DNA of 64,000 nt from Bacteroidia bacterium (GTDB lineage: Bacteria; Bacteroidota; Bacteroidia; 2-12-FULL-35-15): positions 26,878 through 90,877 of the forward strand of contig JAEUTU010000052.1 of the NCBI GenBank assembly GCA_016786925.1. The letters are read 5' to 3'. Made by a program: the position numbers and the translations under genes. Position 1 is the first letter of the stretch, and every line of letters starts with the position of its first letter. Shown here piece after piece: positions 52,169 through 62,209 of this stretch. Under the pieces are notes generated by a model. It saw nothing but the letters and a program-made list of their open reading frames with translations, searched no databases and was not told the DNA's origin.

Positions 52169-53329
52169 TTATTGGTTTTTACTACAAATATAATCATAAT
52201 AAACGTTTGCATTGGCAGGCGTAAAGTCGAAAGAGGCTGCTCTCGCATTCTTCTTTAGCTGCTCCAAGCCATATCTATCTTCCAATTGCAACAAAATATA
52301 ATCGGCTATTTCTTGAGCCGTAGCATTATCGAATACTTTACCACATTTATATTCCTCTACCAAAATCCCTAACTCTGATTCTTTTGCAGCTAAAGCTAAT
52401 ACTGCTGATCCTGCTGCTAAGGTGTAATAGGTCTTGCTTGGCACCGAAATGCTCTCTGCTCCCTGACTTAATGTTACAACTCCAATATCGGCTGATGTGA
52501 GAGAATACGGCAACATCTCTTTGTCTTGGTATGGAAGCATCAGCACATTGACTAAGCTTTTATCCTTTACCATCGTTTCGACCTTTGCTCTTTTGGCTCC
52601 ATCACCTATGAGCACAAAATGAATACGGGCATTTGCTTTTAAGAGTTCTGCAGCCATAACAATCGATTCAATATCATGTGTTAAACCCATATTTCCTGAA
52701 TACATCACCACCAATTTCTCTTCTAATCCATGTGCTTTTACAAAAGGATTTTCAGAACGACCCACCGGTTTCACAAAATCAGCATTTACCCAATTAGGGA
52801 TAATTACGACCTCCTTAGAAGTATATGCCTTTACAGCATCCTGCAAATGTTTGCCAAGCGTAAAAAGGCTATCCGAATTATCAAAACATCTGCGATTCAT
52901 ATTGCTCCAAGTCCTAATAATGAATGACTCTTTTTTAGCTACACCAAAATTGACTAACACATCAGGATATAGATCCCAAATGATCAAATGGTATTTGTGC
53001 CCGCGTATCCTTTTAAAAAATGAACCTATAAAAAAAATAAAAGGTGGTGTACTGATCAAGATCAACTCTTTTTTTCGACTTCTGAAGAGCACATAAAAAA
53101 AAGTAAAAAAAGTAAATACCGACCAGGTAAACATACGTTTAAAGGTGGAAGTATTATCGTATCTATTGAAGTATTTTATTTTAACACGAGAATCGAGTGT
53201 TGCATAATTGGGTTCTACGCTACCCGTCACTAATTCTATCTCAGCCCCTTCCTTTACAAACGCATTAATGATATCAATCAACAATTGGCGGGTAACCTGA
53301 ACTATAAAAATATATCTCCCCTTGCTCAT
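52169..53329 (-). CDS. GT4-type glycosyltransferase (WbuB-like)
   Basis: The 386-residue GT-B enzyme starts at the ATG at 53329; an upstream TTG at 53341 overlaps the previous gene. N-terminal GT4 features include YIFIVQVTRQLLIDIINAF and a hydrophobic FIGSFFKRI-type membrane-associating segment. The nucleotide-sugar half shows VVMYSGNMGLTHDIESIVMAA, FVLIGDGAKRAKVE, VLMLPYQ and SVPSKTYYTLAAGSAVLA. It resembles WbuB, which transfers fucosamine-type sugars, but donor and acceptor are not known. It belongs to the second polysaccharide block. Confidence 0.92.
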   Translation of the reverse strand: MSKGRYIFIVQVTRQLLIDIINAFVKEGAEIELVTGSVEPNYATLDSRVKIKYFNRYDNTSTFKRMFTWSVFTFFTFFYVLFRSRKKELILISTPPFIFFIGSFFKRIRGHKYHLIIWDLYPDVLVNFGVAKKESFIIRTWSNMNRRCFDNSDSLFTLGKHLQDAVKAYTSKEVVIIPNWVNADFVKPVGRSENPFVKAHGLEEKLVVMYSGNMGLTHDIESIVMAAELLKANARIHFVLIGDGAKRAKVETMVKDKSLVNVLMLPYQDKEMLPYSLTSADIGVVTLSQGAESISVPSKTYYTLAAGSAVLALAAKESELGILVEEYKCGKVFDNATAQEIADYILLQLEDRYGLEQLKKNARAASFDFTPANANVYYDYICSKNQ

Positions 53330-53337
53330 GCCTTTTA

Positions 53338-54351
53338 TCAATTATGTAACTGACCATATTTTGCGATCAGTTTCTTTGTATTGAATACATTGTAACGATA
53401 AACAACTTTTAATAGATATTTGATCTTATCTTTCAAACCTCTCTTGGTGATCAATTTGAATTCCTGTAAAGGAATATGAAAGCTTGGATCAATCGCTTTT
53501 ACTTTACTTTCAATTGCCGTCAATCCCATCATGTAGGGCACATATAAATTAGCAACAACAGGCATTGTTGGGTGTCGCCATCCCAGATCTACTACATCAT
53601 TTTTAAAGAAGCGCACATGATGAAAATGGTAGAATACCGCCTCGAAATTCGTATTCGTTGACTTATCTAAAAACAAGATCTTATTTCCTTTTCTACTCAC
53701 AAATGGCCATTGCTCCACATTCCAGGAAGCTAAACCTCCTCCTAAATGATTCAGAACATGAACACCTTTGAATCGCGTTGTCCAATCATCCAGATATTTC
53801 TGATCACCAAATTTCCCATCCTCATAACGGTCGTAGCACCAATCGACACAAGCATCACGCCACCAGTTCAATGCCTCCAACCCTTCTTTGTTATTCAAAA
53901 AAGTAATGAACTGGACACAATAGATTCCGGAGGTGTTACTTCTATTAAATTTAGGTGGATAGCGGTGTAAGGTCAACAATATCGACTTATCTCCCATCTC
54001 ATCAAAAAGGATCTTCGGATCCTGATAAAAATAGAGATCAGCATCCACATAGGTACAGCTGGGAACATTGAAGTTTTTGATCACATACAAAATAGTAGAT
54101 GAAGTAGATGTCCAACAATATTCTGCTTTAGAACGGGTTGGTTTTACAGCCAACAACTTTTCATCTTCAAATTCTTTTAATGAAATGACCGTTGCATGCT
54201 TTAAATTCAAGGCTTTTAAAATAGCATAACTCTTATCATCAAAAGCAAAAATATATAAATGGAAATTCGGACATACCTTTTCCAGTGACTCATACATTAA
54301 TAAGCCCCGGGTAAGATAAAAGGAATCGAATAGTGTACAGAAATTATACAT
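53338..54351 (-). CDS. GT-A-type glycosyltransferase-like protein
   Basis: The 337-residue protein opens with NFCTLFDSFYLTRGLLMYESL, like GT8-type enzymes. It has the metal-binding DxD motif in YVDADLYFYQDP, then GIYCVQFITFLNN and a FGDQKYLDDW segment with acceptor-site features. A late FYHFHHVRFF repeats histidines. It is probably a retaining glycosyltransferase acting on the repeat unit, although the overall match is weaker than for the GT4 enzyme. It lies 4 bp from the FdtB-like gene and 8 bp before the GT4 start. Confidence 0.8.
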   Translation of the reverse strand: MYNFCTLFDSFYLTRGLLMYESLEKVCPNFHLYIFAFDDKSYAILKALNLKHATVISLKEFEDEKLLAVKPTRSKAEYCWTSTSSTILYVIKNFNVPSCTYVDADLYFYQDPKILFDEMGDKSILLTLHRYPPKFNRSNTSGIYCVQFITFLNNKEGLEALNWWRDACVDWCYDRYEDGKFGDQKYLDDWTTRFKGVHVLNHLGGGLASWNVEQWPFVSRKGNKILFLDKSTNTNFEAVFYHFHHVRFFKNDVVDLGWRHPTMPVVANLYVPYMMGLTAIESKVKAIDPSFHIPLQEFKLITKRGLKDKIKYLLKVVYRYNVFNTKKLIAKYGQLHN

Positions 54352-54355
54352 TCAG

Positions 54356-55441
54356 TTAAAATTTATTCATCACCTCAATTACTTTATTCACATCATCGGC
54401 AGTATGGAAAAAAGATATGGGCAAACTTAGTGTTGTACGATGGATCTCTTCACTGATAGGAAAATCATATTTATCTAACATCCCTTGCAGTGCTTTTTGT
54501 TTGCTTGGTGAAACAGGGTAATGAATCTCCGTTTTGATATCATTTTTTAATAGATACTCTTTCAAGGCATCGCGTTTTTCGTGACGTATGTTGAATATAT
54601 GATACACATCCAAATAATCAGCGTGAACGACAGGTTTTATAAAATCAGATTTTAACCCTTTTAAATAAAGAGCAGCTAATGATCGTTTATGTGAATTGAT
54701 CTCATCCAGGCGTTTCAATTTAACGGATAAAAAAGCGGCTTGAACTTCATCCAAACGGGAATTGTATCCAACCACTTCATTATAATATTTCACATCTGAA
54801 CCATAATTGCGAAGTCTTCTGATGATCTTATCCAAAGAAGCATCGTTACAAACAACAGCTCCCGCATCACCTAATGCACCTAAGTTTTTGGTAGGGTAAA
54901 AACTAAATGCTCCAAATTCACCGAAGGTTCCGGTAAATTGTCCCTTGTAGGTTGCACCATGCGATTGCGCACAATCTTCGATCAATTTCAAATTATATTT
55001 TTTACATAGAGCCTTGATCGGATCCATATCACATGCTTTCCCATACAAATGCACTACAACAATTGCCTTTGTTTTCGAAGTAATTGCTGCCTCAATTTTA
55101 GCAGGGTCGATATTATATGTATGAATATCCGGTTCAACTAAAACCGGCTTCATATTATTTTGCATCACACTTAGGATCGTAGCAATGTAGGTATTGGATG
55201 GAACAATGATCTCGCTTCCTTTTTCAAAATTAAATGCTCCGATAGACAATGTGATAGCATCCAATCCGGAAGCCAAGCCGATACAATGTGCAGCCTTGTT
55301 ATAAGCTGCAAATTCTTCTTCAAACTGTTTTACACTAGTCCCCAATATATACCAACCCGACTTCAAAACCTTATCAAAATTTTTGGAATACTCCTCAAAA
55401 AAAGGAGCATTTAAACGGGCTAAACTTTCATATTCGATCAT
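54356..55441 (-). CDS. fdtB: FdtB-like dTDP-3-amino-3,6-dideoxyhexose aminotransferase
   Basis: The 361-residue DegT/DnrJ-family PLP enzyme has [44 protein letters not shown] and the PLP-lysine segment [20 protein letters not shown]. In FdtB/QdtB it aminates dTDP-3-keto-6-deoxyhexose to dTDP-Fucp3N or dTDP-Quip3N. The FdtA-like ketoisomerase gene lies 11 bp upstream, which supports that role. Substrate stereochemistry cannot be decided here. Confidence 0.92.
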   Translation of the reverse strand: MIEYESLARLNAPFFEEYSKNFDKVLKSGWYILGTSVKQFEEEFAAYNKAAHCIGLASGLDAITLSIGAFNFEKGSEIIVPSNTYIATILSVMQNNMKPVLVEPDIHTYNIDPAKIEAAITSKTKAIVVVHLYGKACDMDPIKALCKKYNLKLIEDCAQSHGATYKGQFTGTFGEFGAFSFYPTKNLGALGDAGAVVCNDASLDKIIRRLRNYGSDVKYYNEVVGYNSRLDEVQAAFLSVKLKRLDEINSHKRSLAALYLKGLKSDFIKPVVHADYLDVYHIFNIRHEKRDALKEYLLKNDIKTEIHYPVSPSKQKALQGMLDKYDFPISEEIHRTTLSLPISFFHTADDVNKVIEVMNKF

Positions 55442-55452
55442 TGAACCAAAAT

Positions 55453-55815
55453 TTAATATTTATCATGAATATAATCGGCAGCATCAAAATTTTCGGATGC
55501 TAAAACCATTAAAATAGCATCTGGCGTAAAGCTATGCATCTGATGCCAATCTTTAGGCTCTAGTATCAAGCATTTGTCAGGCGAATCAAGAACAAACTCT
55601 TCCTGCTTTACTCCATCATCATTATAGATCACACAACTCCCTTTGATGCATATAGCAGCTTGAATGGTCTTTACATGGCGGTGTCCACCTCTAACAGAAT
55701 CATCTACTCCATAGATGTAAAAGATCCGTTTGATATCGAAAGGGATCACTTTTTCGATCACTGTTAAATTCCCTCTTTTATCCGTAAAGGTTTTTAAGCT
55801 TAATATATGTGCCAT
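55453..55815 (-). CDS. fdtA: FdtA/QdtA-like dTDP-4-keto-6-deoxyglucose 3,4-ketoisomerase
   Basis: From the ATG at 55815 the product is 120 residues, a small cupin. It has [27 protein letters not shown], with the HxH metal-free catalytic histidines typical of FdtA/TylM-type isomerases, and [26 protein letters not shown]. It moves the keto group of dTDP-4-keto-6-deoxyglucose (made by RfbB at 16181-17233) from C4 to C3, giving the substrate of FdtB. It is directly upstream of fdtB in the operon. Confidence 0.93.
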   Translation of the reverse strand: MAHILSLKTFTDKRGNLTVIEKVIPFDIKRIFYIYGVDDSVRGGHRHVKTIQAAICIKGSCVIYNDDGVKQEEFVLDSPDKCLILEPKDWHQMHSFTPDAILMVLASENFDAADYIHDKY

Positions 55816-55848
55816 ATTCAATATTTTCCCCGAAATTACTAAAAAAAA

Positions 55849-56649
55849 CTATGCTTTTCTCTTAAAAAAGAAGGCTTTATACGCAGCGTGATCGACATTG
55901 ATCGACTCCTCCAATTCTGTGTCAAACAATAATTCATATTGAGAGAGGAATTTATCTTTCAAATTATTTTCATTCAGCAACCAGCAAGGATACTGTGCTT
56001 CATAAATATTCTTAGGAACAGTTTGAATAGTGATCCTATCTTTCCCCTCCAACAAAAGTGGTGTGCGGTCGATCAATATATAGTTGAAATTCTTACTTAA
56101 TAAAAAATCAATCAACTCATAGGGCTTTTCTATGTATTGAATAACGGAAGATAAAAGTAGAACATCAATTTGCTGCTCTTTCAAACAGGAATCGATATCA
56201 TAATAGAATTTCAGATGTTCATCCGAAAACGTTTTTATTCCTTCGGTTACAAAATGCTTTTGCTCAACAATACACCAATTAAACACGCTGGTATCCTTAA
56301 AAAAGTTACGGTTCTGATAATAACTACTCCCTAATGAACCACCAAAATCGAGTACGCTGAGACGATTCTGATTTCGGGCAGCAACAAAGGAAAGAGCTGA
56401 CAATAAAGGAAATGAATAATATACTTTATCAAAAATAACAGAGTCGCGCTCATACACGGCTTCTCCATTTTTCACTTTTAAAAGCGATTCCTTCACTTTC
56501 TGAATGATCAACTCACTATCGTATCCACTGCATTTTGATGCAGCCTGTTGCCATGTATCGTAATTACCCGACCAGCCATAGAACAAAGAACTCACCTTCT
56601 TTAATATCAATGGTGGAATAAGATCCTTAATAATTGATTTTAATGCCAT
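55849..56649 (-). CDS. Putative SAM methyltransferase (TIGR04325-like) of the polysaccharide block
   Basis: This 266-residue protein has the opening IKDLIPPLILKKV...GWSGNYDTWQQA of the TIGR04325 'putative methyltransferase' group that occurs in polysaccharide clusters. VLDFGGSLGSSYYQN is its SAM-binding glycine motif. A late WCIVEQKHFV and VLLLSSVIQYIEKPYELIDFLL belong to the Rossmann fold. It may methylate a sugar in the glycan. Catalytic residues are not defined for this group. It lies 33 bp upstream of fdtA. Confidence 0.8.
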   Translation of the reverse strand: MALKSIIKDLIPPLILKKVSSLFYGWSGNYDTWQQAASKCSGYDSELIIQKVKESLLKVKNGEAVYERDSVIFDKVYYSFPLLSALSFVAARNQNRLSVLDFGGSLGSSYYQNRNFFKDTSVFNWCIVEQKHFVTEGIKTFSDEHLKFYYDIDSCLKEQQIDVLLLSSVIQYIEKPYELIDFLLSKNFNYILIDRTPLLLEGKDRITIQTVPKNIYEAQYPCWLLNENNLKDKFLSQYELLFDTELEESINVDHAAYKAFFFKRKA

Positions 56650-56669
56650 TTGTAAGTTCTTAAATTATT

Positions 56670-57899
56670 TTATTTTGTCCCTAATTTTTCTAAAAATAAA
56701 CCATTCAGCTCTGCTGCTCTTTTCTTTACTGTGTGATCTTTCAAGGTTCTTTGTTGTCCTGCTTTAGCTATTTCTGCAGCCTTCACCGGATTATTCAACA
56801 GCCATTTCACCTTCTCGACACACTCTTCCATGTTATTGTACACTACAATCTCATTGTCTATATCAAACAGATCCTGCATATTCTTTTTATTATCTGTCAC
56901 TAAACACGTTCCAGCTCCTGTCGCCTCAAACAAACGGATATTTCCGCCACAAACTTTTGCGATCTCCCCATGAATATTGAAACATATCTTTGAATGCTGA
57001 AGCAGCTTGAACATATCCAAACCAAAAACGGGCTCACGAATTGAATTGATCAATCGTTTTGAATAGTTATTGATCTCTGCATCTGCATATTTTTTATACT
57101 TTTTCAAGAATGAATTTCCGTCAACAAGTCCTTCCATCCCCAAGCTCAACATTGTCTTGATGGTGTAGTGCATCAACTGTTTCATACGGATCGTTTTTTG
57201 CGATTCAATATTTCCGTAAATGGTCAGATTAATATCGCTTCTTAAAAATTCTTCCAGATATTCGATCCTTGTTTTATGCAAACCGTAGCCGGTCAATAAA
57301 GAACCCGTAAACACAAAGTCATTCTCTGGAAATGAATTCATTTCAGCCGCCAATGTTTTTAAAACCTGGTCATCGAATGAATGATACAAAAGGTAAGGAT
57401 TACCACCCTGATCTTCTATCTCTTTTACAAAACAAGGAGTACAGGTAAACATGATATCAAAATGCGAAAAAGAAGACCCGATCACATTATTATAGGGAGC
57501 ACAAATATGCCCTACAATCAGTTTCAATCCTTTAATCTCGTTCTTGATCCTAGTAACCCAGTCTTTATTTAAAAAAACAGTGGTATCCAACCAAATGATC
57601 TCCGGACGGTAAAATTTCAATTGCTCAAAAATAATCTCTGCATCACTTGCATTCTCCTTAACTCCATGTTCTTTGGCCCATGTGCTTTGTAATACTTTAT
57701 CATTGGAGATGATCTCAAAAGCATCTACACCTAATTCGCGTAAACACCTGCCAAAAGAACTGACGATCTCAATAGAATGGTTCGTGATTGCCTTGTATTG
57801 CTCATCATACGACAGCAAATGCGCCTGCTTATTCTTTTCGTAATACGATTGAATATATTGAGGATAATTATCTGTTACTCTGATGAAACGATACGACAT
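56670..57899 (-). CDS. CgeB-like GT-B glycosyltransferase
   Basis: The 409-residue GT-B protein has a C-terminal glycosyl-transferase-family-1 domain (Glyco_trans_1_2): MFKLLQHSKICFNIHGEIAK, RLFEATGAGTCLVTDNK, DNEIVVYNN and KAAEIAKAGQQRTLKDHTV. The N-terminal half (WLDTTVFLNKDWVTRIKNE, LIVGHICAPYNNVIG) is less conserved. It resembles CgeB-type and repeat-unit glycosyltransferases. Donor and linkage are unknown. It follows the Wzy-like gene with an 10-bp gap. Confidence 0.87.
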   Translation of the reverse strand: MSYRFIRVTDNYPQYIQSYYEKNKQAHLLSYDEQYKAITNHSIEIVSSFGRCLRELGVDAFEIISNDKVLQSTWAKEHGVKENASDAEIIFEQLKFYRPEIIWLDTTVFLNKDWVTRIKNEIKGLKLIVGHICAPYNNVIGSSFSHFDIMFTCTPCFVKEIEDQGGNPYLLYHSFDDQVLKTLAAEMNSFPENDFVFTGSLLTGYGLHKTRIEYLEEFLRSDINLTIYGNIESQKTIRMKQLMHYTIKTMLSLGMEGLVDGNSFLKKYKKYADAEINNYSKRLINSIREPVFGLDMFKLLQHSKICFNIHGEIAKVCGGNIRLFEATGAGTCLVTDNKKNMQDLFDIDNEIVVYNNMEECVEKVKWLLNNPVKAAEIAKAGQQRTLKDHTVKKRAAELNGLFLEKLGTK

Positions 57900-57909
57900 A
57901 AAAAGGCAA

Positions 57910-59196
57910 TTATAATTGGTCTTTCTCTCTTAATATAAAAATAGCTAAAAATATAAATAACAGGATCCCGCCTGTAATAAAACAGCTCAATAAAGGCGCA
58001 CTTAGTATCATATAGATATAACTAAAGAACAAGCCATAGTATCCTGCATGAAGCTTTAATGAATTAAAAACAGCAAACAAAGCGGAAAATATCAATGAAA
58101 ATAGCCCTACCCCCCAATAACCTAAATTCATAAAACCATCCGACACAATACCATTATTAGCGTATGCGTCTGTAGTATTTAAATAAGTTTTAGAGATCAA
58201 AAAACCTACGGGCATATCGTAGGGACTTTTTACAAACTGATTGAAAAAATGACTCTCTGCAAAATAAAAAGGTTTTCCATCAAAGAAATCGAAATACCAC
58301 TGTGTGAGCAGAGCAGGTATAAATAGAAAACGATTCACAAATGTGCCGGCTAAAATAGGTTTTTCAGCCTTTATAAAGCCATAATCCAGTAGTGGAAAGA
58401 TCAAGAACAATAAAAATGCGAATAAAAAGAAATATTGAATTTTTGCCGCATAATCTTTCCCGACATAATAAAAATACACCAGGATAATAGATGTAAAATA
58501 CACAAACTTATTTCCGGATATCACAAACAAATACAAGAGTATAAAAAAGTACAATGCAATAAATACAGGCTTTTTACGGATCATAAAAAAGATCAACGAA
58601 ATCGGCAAAATTGTTTTTACGGATATGTGATAAAAATAATTGACCAAACCGGAAAGTTTTTCTGAAAAAACGGCTCTGGTTTCATAGATATCTTTCAGCA
58701 ACAATGTATTTAGATTAATAGAGGAGCGATAGGTATAAATGATCGGCAAAAGTAGTAACAATGAAAAAACGATCAAGATCCAGGGTGAATAACCGGTAAT
58801 CTTATTGAAAACAGGCAATCGAATGGGAATGTATACACTCAGCAAAAAAGAAGAAACAAAAAATAAATTCGATAAAAATGGTGCAAATTCACCTCCTCCA
58901 AAAGCAAACAAAATGGCATTCGGGATATAGAAGAAAAAGATCAACAAGAGATAGATCGTGTATAAAAATTGACTTCGATTATAAAACAACCATGAAAGAA
59001 GGAAAAGTGCTAATAAAGCGATTTTTGAGATCAAAAAATTCAGTCCATTAAAATCAGATCGAAAACCCAGATGTGCATATTCGGGAACGATCAAAAAATG
59101 ATAATACAACTCCAACACCACCATCAATAGCAGCAGCAATAGTTTGGAGCGGATAAAACCTTTTTCTTTGAATATGTCAGCGATCCAATTTTTCAT
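57910..59196 (-). CDS. Wzy-like O-polysaccharide polymerase (putative)
   Basis: The 428-residue integral membrane protein has about twelve hydrophobic segments and a periplasmic-type loop of about 60 residues near 305-365 (KPFYFAESHFFNQFVKS...NNGIVSDGFMNLGYWGVG). Size, topology and position next to wzx fit an O-antigen polymerase. Wzy proteins share almost no sequence, so this is by topology and context only. The other candidate at 50248-51522 has the Wzy_C/WaaL signature; one may be polymerase and the other ligase. Confidence 0.8.
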   Translation of the reverse strand: MKNWIADIFKEKGFIRSKLLLLLLMVVLELYYHFLIVPEYAHLGFRSDFNGLNFLISKIALLALFLLSWLFYNRSQFLYTIYLLLIFFFYIPNAILFAFGGGEFAPFLSNLFFVSSFLLSVYIPIRLPVFNKITGYSPWILIVFSLLLLLPIIYTYRSSINLNTLLLKDIYETRAVFSEKLSGLVNYFYHISVKTILPISLIFFMIRKKPVFIALYFFILLYLFVISGNKFVYFTSIILVYFYYVGKDYAAKIQYFFLFAFLLFLIFPLLDYGFIKAEKPILAGTFVNRFLFIPALLTQWYFDFFDGKPFYFAESHFFNQFVKSPYDMPVGFLISKTYLNTTDAYANNGIVSDGFMNLGYWGVGLFSLIFSALFAVFNSLKLHAGYYGLFFSYIYMILSAPLLSCFITGGILLFIFLAIFILREKDQL

Positions 59197-60465
59197 TTAT
59201 CTTTTTTTCTCGTATTGATCAACTACCCAGTAGATCATAGCACAATAAGTCAAATGCATCAACACTTCAATCCCTACATATATTTTTAAAAAATCATTAA
59301 TAGATAATCCTTTAAAAAAGAACAGACTGCAAATGGCAATAAAATAACAGATCTGCCAAACACTGTTCATCTTTATTCTGTTAAAGGTCATGAATACCGA
59401 AGAAAAAGTAGAGCCAATAAAATTCAACACAAAGCTAAAGATCAGGATCTGTGAAAACTCTCCCGAAAGAGCGTATTGCTCACCAAACACCCATGCAAAA
59501 AGAGGTGGTCCTAAAAACTGGATCGCAACGATCTCAAAAATGGCAACTGCTAATAATAGAAAAAGAATATTCCTTACATCATTCTTTACACTCTGCGATT
59601 CATGCTTCTTAGCTGTTATCTGTTGAAACAACACCTGCGAAATAGTAGAAGAAATGAAAATTAATGGGATAGACAAAACTAATTTCGATAGATCGAGATA
59701 ACCGACTGTTTCTGTAGAATATATTTTATTGATGATCAGAAAAGGCAACACATTCGCTACACTGCTCATCAAGGTAGGAATTACATTGTACTTTGGATAT
59801 TCAATATACTTCTTAAAAACAAAGGCCATCTTTTTTACAGATACCTGTTTAAAATGAAAATTATTTTTGAATGCTTGTCTAAATCCGGCCAGCACATTCG
59901 CTAAATTCCCAAGAAGATCTCCTACGAACAATCCTCCAGGAATACGCAATAATCCAAAAGTCGTTTGAACACCACCTTCCACAACTCTTCTCACCACCTT
60001 ATTGGATGTTGAAGCTTTAAATGCTTTTTGCCTGATCAACCAATAATTGATACTCTGATAAATTCCAAACACAGAGCTTGCTAATGGCAAGATGTATAAA
60101 TAATTGGCATATTGTACAGGAAAATTCAGGAACTGAACAATACGATCCTTAAACAAAAGCAATGCGAGCAGCAAGATCGCGCTGATCAATAAATTGATAA
60201 AAAAGGTAAGCGACAAAATATTAGCCGATTCATTATCGTTTTTCGGCAACACAATGGCTGCTTCGTAACGAAGAGCAGAAATGATTGTGATCACACCAAA
60301 TATATTCAGATAAACGGCCATAGCACCGAAATCTTCTGCTGAATATAATCGTCTCAAAAAAGGATGTAAAATAAAAGGGATAGCCTGTGCAATAACTGTC
60401 CCGACAACCAGTGTAAGTGTGTTTTTGGTAAAATCGGATGACAATGAAAATCGCTTTTTTAACAT
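59197..60465 (-). CDS. wzx: Wzx-type O-antigen flippase
   Basis: From the ATG at 60465 (422 residues), this MOP-superfamily polysaccharide transporter has twelve to fourteen hydrophobic segments. Typical sequence is FTKNTLTLVVGTVIAQAIPFILHPFLRRLYSAEDFG near the N-terminus and RYEAAIVLPKNDNESANIL. It moves undecaprenyl-linked repeat units across the inner membrane. It is the first gene of the second polysaccharide block. The ATG at 60501 lies inside the stem of the rny terminator and is rejected as start. Confidence 0.93.
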   Translation of the reverse strand: MLKKRFSLSSDFTKNTLTLVVGTVIAQAIPFILHPFLRRLYSAEDFGAMAVYLNIFGVITIISALRYEAAIVLPKNDNESANILSLTFFINLLISAILLLALLLFKDRIVQFLNFPVQYANYLYILPLASSVFGIYQSINYWLIRQKAFKASTSNKVVRRVVEGGVQTTFGLLRIPGGLFVGDLLGNLANVLAGFRQAFKNNFHFKQVSVKKMAFVFKKYIEYPKYNVIPTLMSSVANVLPFLIINKIYSTETVGYLDLSKLVLSIPLIFISSTISQVLFQQITAKKHESQSVKNDVRNILFLLLAVAIFEIVAIQFLGPPLFAWVFGEQYALSGEFSQILIFSFVLNFIGSTFSSVFMTFNRIKMNSVWQICYFIAICSLFFFKGLSINDFLKIYVGIEVLMHLTYCAMIYWVVDQYEKKR

Positions 60466-60470
60466 GCTAT

Positions 60471-60513
60471 AAAAAAAATGATAGCACAAAACGAAGAACA
60501 TTTTGTGCTATCA
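60471..60513 (-). terminator. Strong intrinsic terminator of rny just before wzx
   Basis: TGATAGCACAAAA (60479-60491) and TTTTGTGCTATCA (60501-60513) pair perfectly in a 13-bp stem with a 9-base loop. On the minus strand it is followed by eight T (60478-60471). The wzx ATG comes 5 bases later. Confidence 0.92.
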
Positions 60514-60533
60514 GCGTTATCTATTTTTTGTTT

Positions 60534-62075
60534 TTACTTCGCATAGTTTACGGCTCTGGTTTCACGTATCACCGTTACTTTTACCTGACCCGGATAAGTC
60601 ATTTCTGTTTGAATACGTTGTGAAATATCAAAAGATAATGTCTCTGCATCTTTATCTGTTACTTTATCACTTGCAACAATAACACGTAATTCACGACCTG
60701 CTTGAATTGCATACGTTTTCTCAACACCTTGATAAGATAAAGCAAGTGCTTCCAGATCTTTCAAACGTTTGATGTATTGCTCTACGACCTCACGTCTAGC
60801 TCCAGGACGAGCACCGCTGATAGCATCACACACCTGTACGATCGGAGCGATCAATGTATTCATCTCGATCTCATCGTGGTGAGCACCGATCGCATTACAC
60901 ACTTCCGGTTTCTCTTTATATTTTTCAGCCAACTGCATACCTAAAATAGCGTGTGGTACTTCCGGCTGATCATCAGGCACTTTACCAATATCGTGTAACA
61001 GACCTGCACGTTTCGCTAGTTTCACATTCAAGCCTAATTCAGCGGCCATAGTAGCACACAAATTAGCTACCTCACGTGAGTGTTGTAATAAATTTTGTCC
61101 ATAAGAAGAACGGTACTTCATACGTCCAACCATACGGATCAACTCCGGATGTAATCCATGGATACCCAAATCAATAGCAGTACGTTTACCGATCTCAATG
61201 ATCTCTTCTTCTATTTGTTTCTTCACTTTTTCTACCACCTCTTCAATACGTGCAGGATGGATACGTCCATCAGTCACCAATTGATGTAATGATAAACGCG
61301 CGATCTCTCTACGCACAGGATCAAATCCTGATAAAATGATCGCCTCAGGCGTATCGTCCACAATGATCTCAATTCCTGTTGCAGCTTCCAATGCACGGAT
61401 ATTTCTTCCTTCACGTCCAATGATACGACCTTTGATCTCATCATTTTCAATATTGAAAACAGAAACAGAATTTTCAATGGCATGCTCTGTTGCTACACGT
61501 TGAATGGTTTGGATCACCACTTTTTTAGCTTCTTTATTCGCATTGATCTTCGCCTCTTCCACAATATCCTTGATATGTGCCATAGCATCGGTTTTAGCCT
61601 CCGCTTTCAAGCTTTCTACCAATTGCGTTTTTGCATCTTCTGCCGACAATCCACTGATCGTTTCCAATTGCTCCACTTGTCTGCGGTGCATTTTATCGAT
61701 CTCCTGCTGTTTTGCTGCAACGATCTCCAACTGATGTGTTAAATTCTGACGTACAGCATCCAACTCCTGATCTTTACGTTGTACTTGTTCCTGTTTTTGA
61801 GAAAGTGACTGTTCCTTTTGTTTGATCTTATTCTCTGCTACCTGCATTGCCTGATTTCTTTCACTGATCGCTTTCTCATGCTCAGCTTTCAATTGCAAGA
61901 ATTTCTCTTTTGCTTGAAGGATCTTGTCTTTTTTGATCACTTCAGCTTCAGCCTCTGCTTCTTTGATAATGTTGTTTGCTTTGTTTTCGTTCGACTTTTT
62001 GATCAGCATGAATGCAACCAATGCACCCAGAACCAATCCTCCCAAAGCCGCTGCTATAATTAGTATAATGTCCAT
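60534..62075 (-). CDS. rny: Ribonuclease Y
   Basis: The 513-residue membrane-anchored endoribonuclease initiates mRNA decay. Its parts are an N-terminal membrane helix ([22 protein letters not shown]), a long coiled coil (about 30-190), a KH domain ([31 protein letters not shown]) and an HD domain ([28 protein letters not shown]). The C-terminal region ([18 protein letters not shown]) is typical. Length is standard. zapA and a coiled-coil gene lie upstream, an order seen in other Bacteroidota. Confidence 0.97.
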   Translation of the reverse strand: MDIILIIAAALGGLVLGALVAFMLIKKSNENKANNIIKEAEAEAEVIKKDKILQAKEKFLQLKAEHEKAISERNQAMQVAENKIKQKEQSLSQKQEQVQRKDQELDAVRQNLTHQLEIVAAKQQEIDKMHRRQVEQLETISGLSAEDAKTQLVESLKAEAKTDAMAHIKDIVEEAKINANKEAKKVVIQTIQRVATEHAIENSVSVFNIENDEIKGRIIGREGRNIRALEAATGIEIIVDDTPEAIILSGFDPVRREIARLSLHQLVTDGRIHPARIEEVVEKVKKQIEEEIIEIGKRTAIDLGIHGLHPELIRMVGRMKYRSSYGQNLLQHSREVANLCATMAAELGLNVKLAKRAGLLHDIGKVPDDQPEVPHAILGMQLAEKYKEKPEVCNAIGAHHDEIEMNTLIAPIVQVCDAISGARPGARREVVEQYIKRLKDLEALALSYQGVEKTYAIQAGRELRVIVASDKVTDKDAETLSFDISQRIQTEMTYPGQVKVTVIRETRAVNYAK

Positions 62076-62179
62076 AAATTAAAGTTTAAATTGTTGTTTG
62101 TAATCGCCTCGCATCACATAATTCACAATGCCAAAGTATGTTTTTGCGAAACACTAAAAACCGGCACAAGATTTTTTTT

Positions 62180-62209
62180 GTTTACAGGAGGATGTTAACA
62201 ACCGTAAAC
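62180..62209. promoter_or_regulatory. Nested inverted repeat between zapA and rny
   Basis: GTTTAC (62180-62185) and GTAAAC (62204-62209) pair around a second palindrome TGTTAACA (62193-62200). It begins at the zapA stop codon. On the minus strand an A-run, not a T-run, follows, so it is not an ordinary terminator. It may be an operator or RNA processing signal. Confidence 0.35.

Noticed and set aside
60466..60501. ATG at 60501 as wzx start
   Set aside because: It lies in the terminator stem and would place odd hydrophobic residues before the normal Wzx N-terminus; the ATG at 60465 fits the family.
62076..62209. 6S RNA next to zapA
   Set aside because: In gamma-proteobacteria ssrS lies by zapA, but this gap is only 134 bp, and I see no long bulged hairpin of 6S type.
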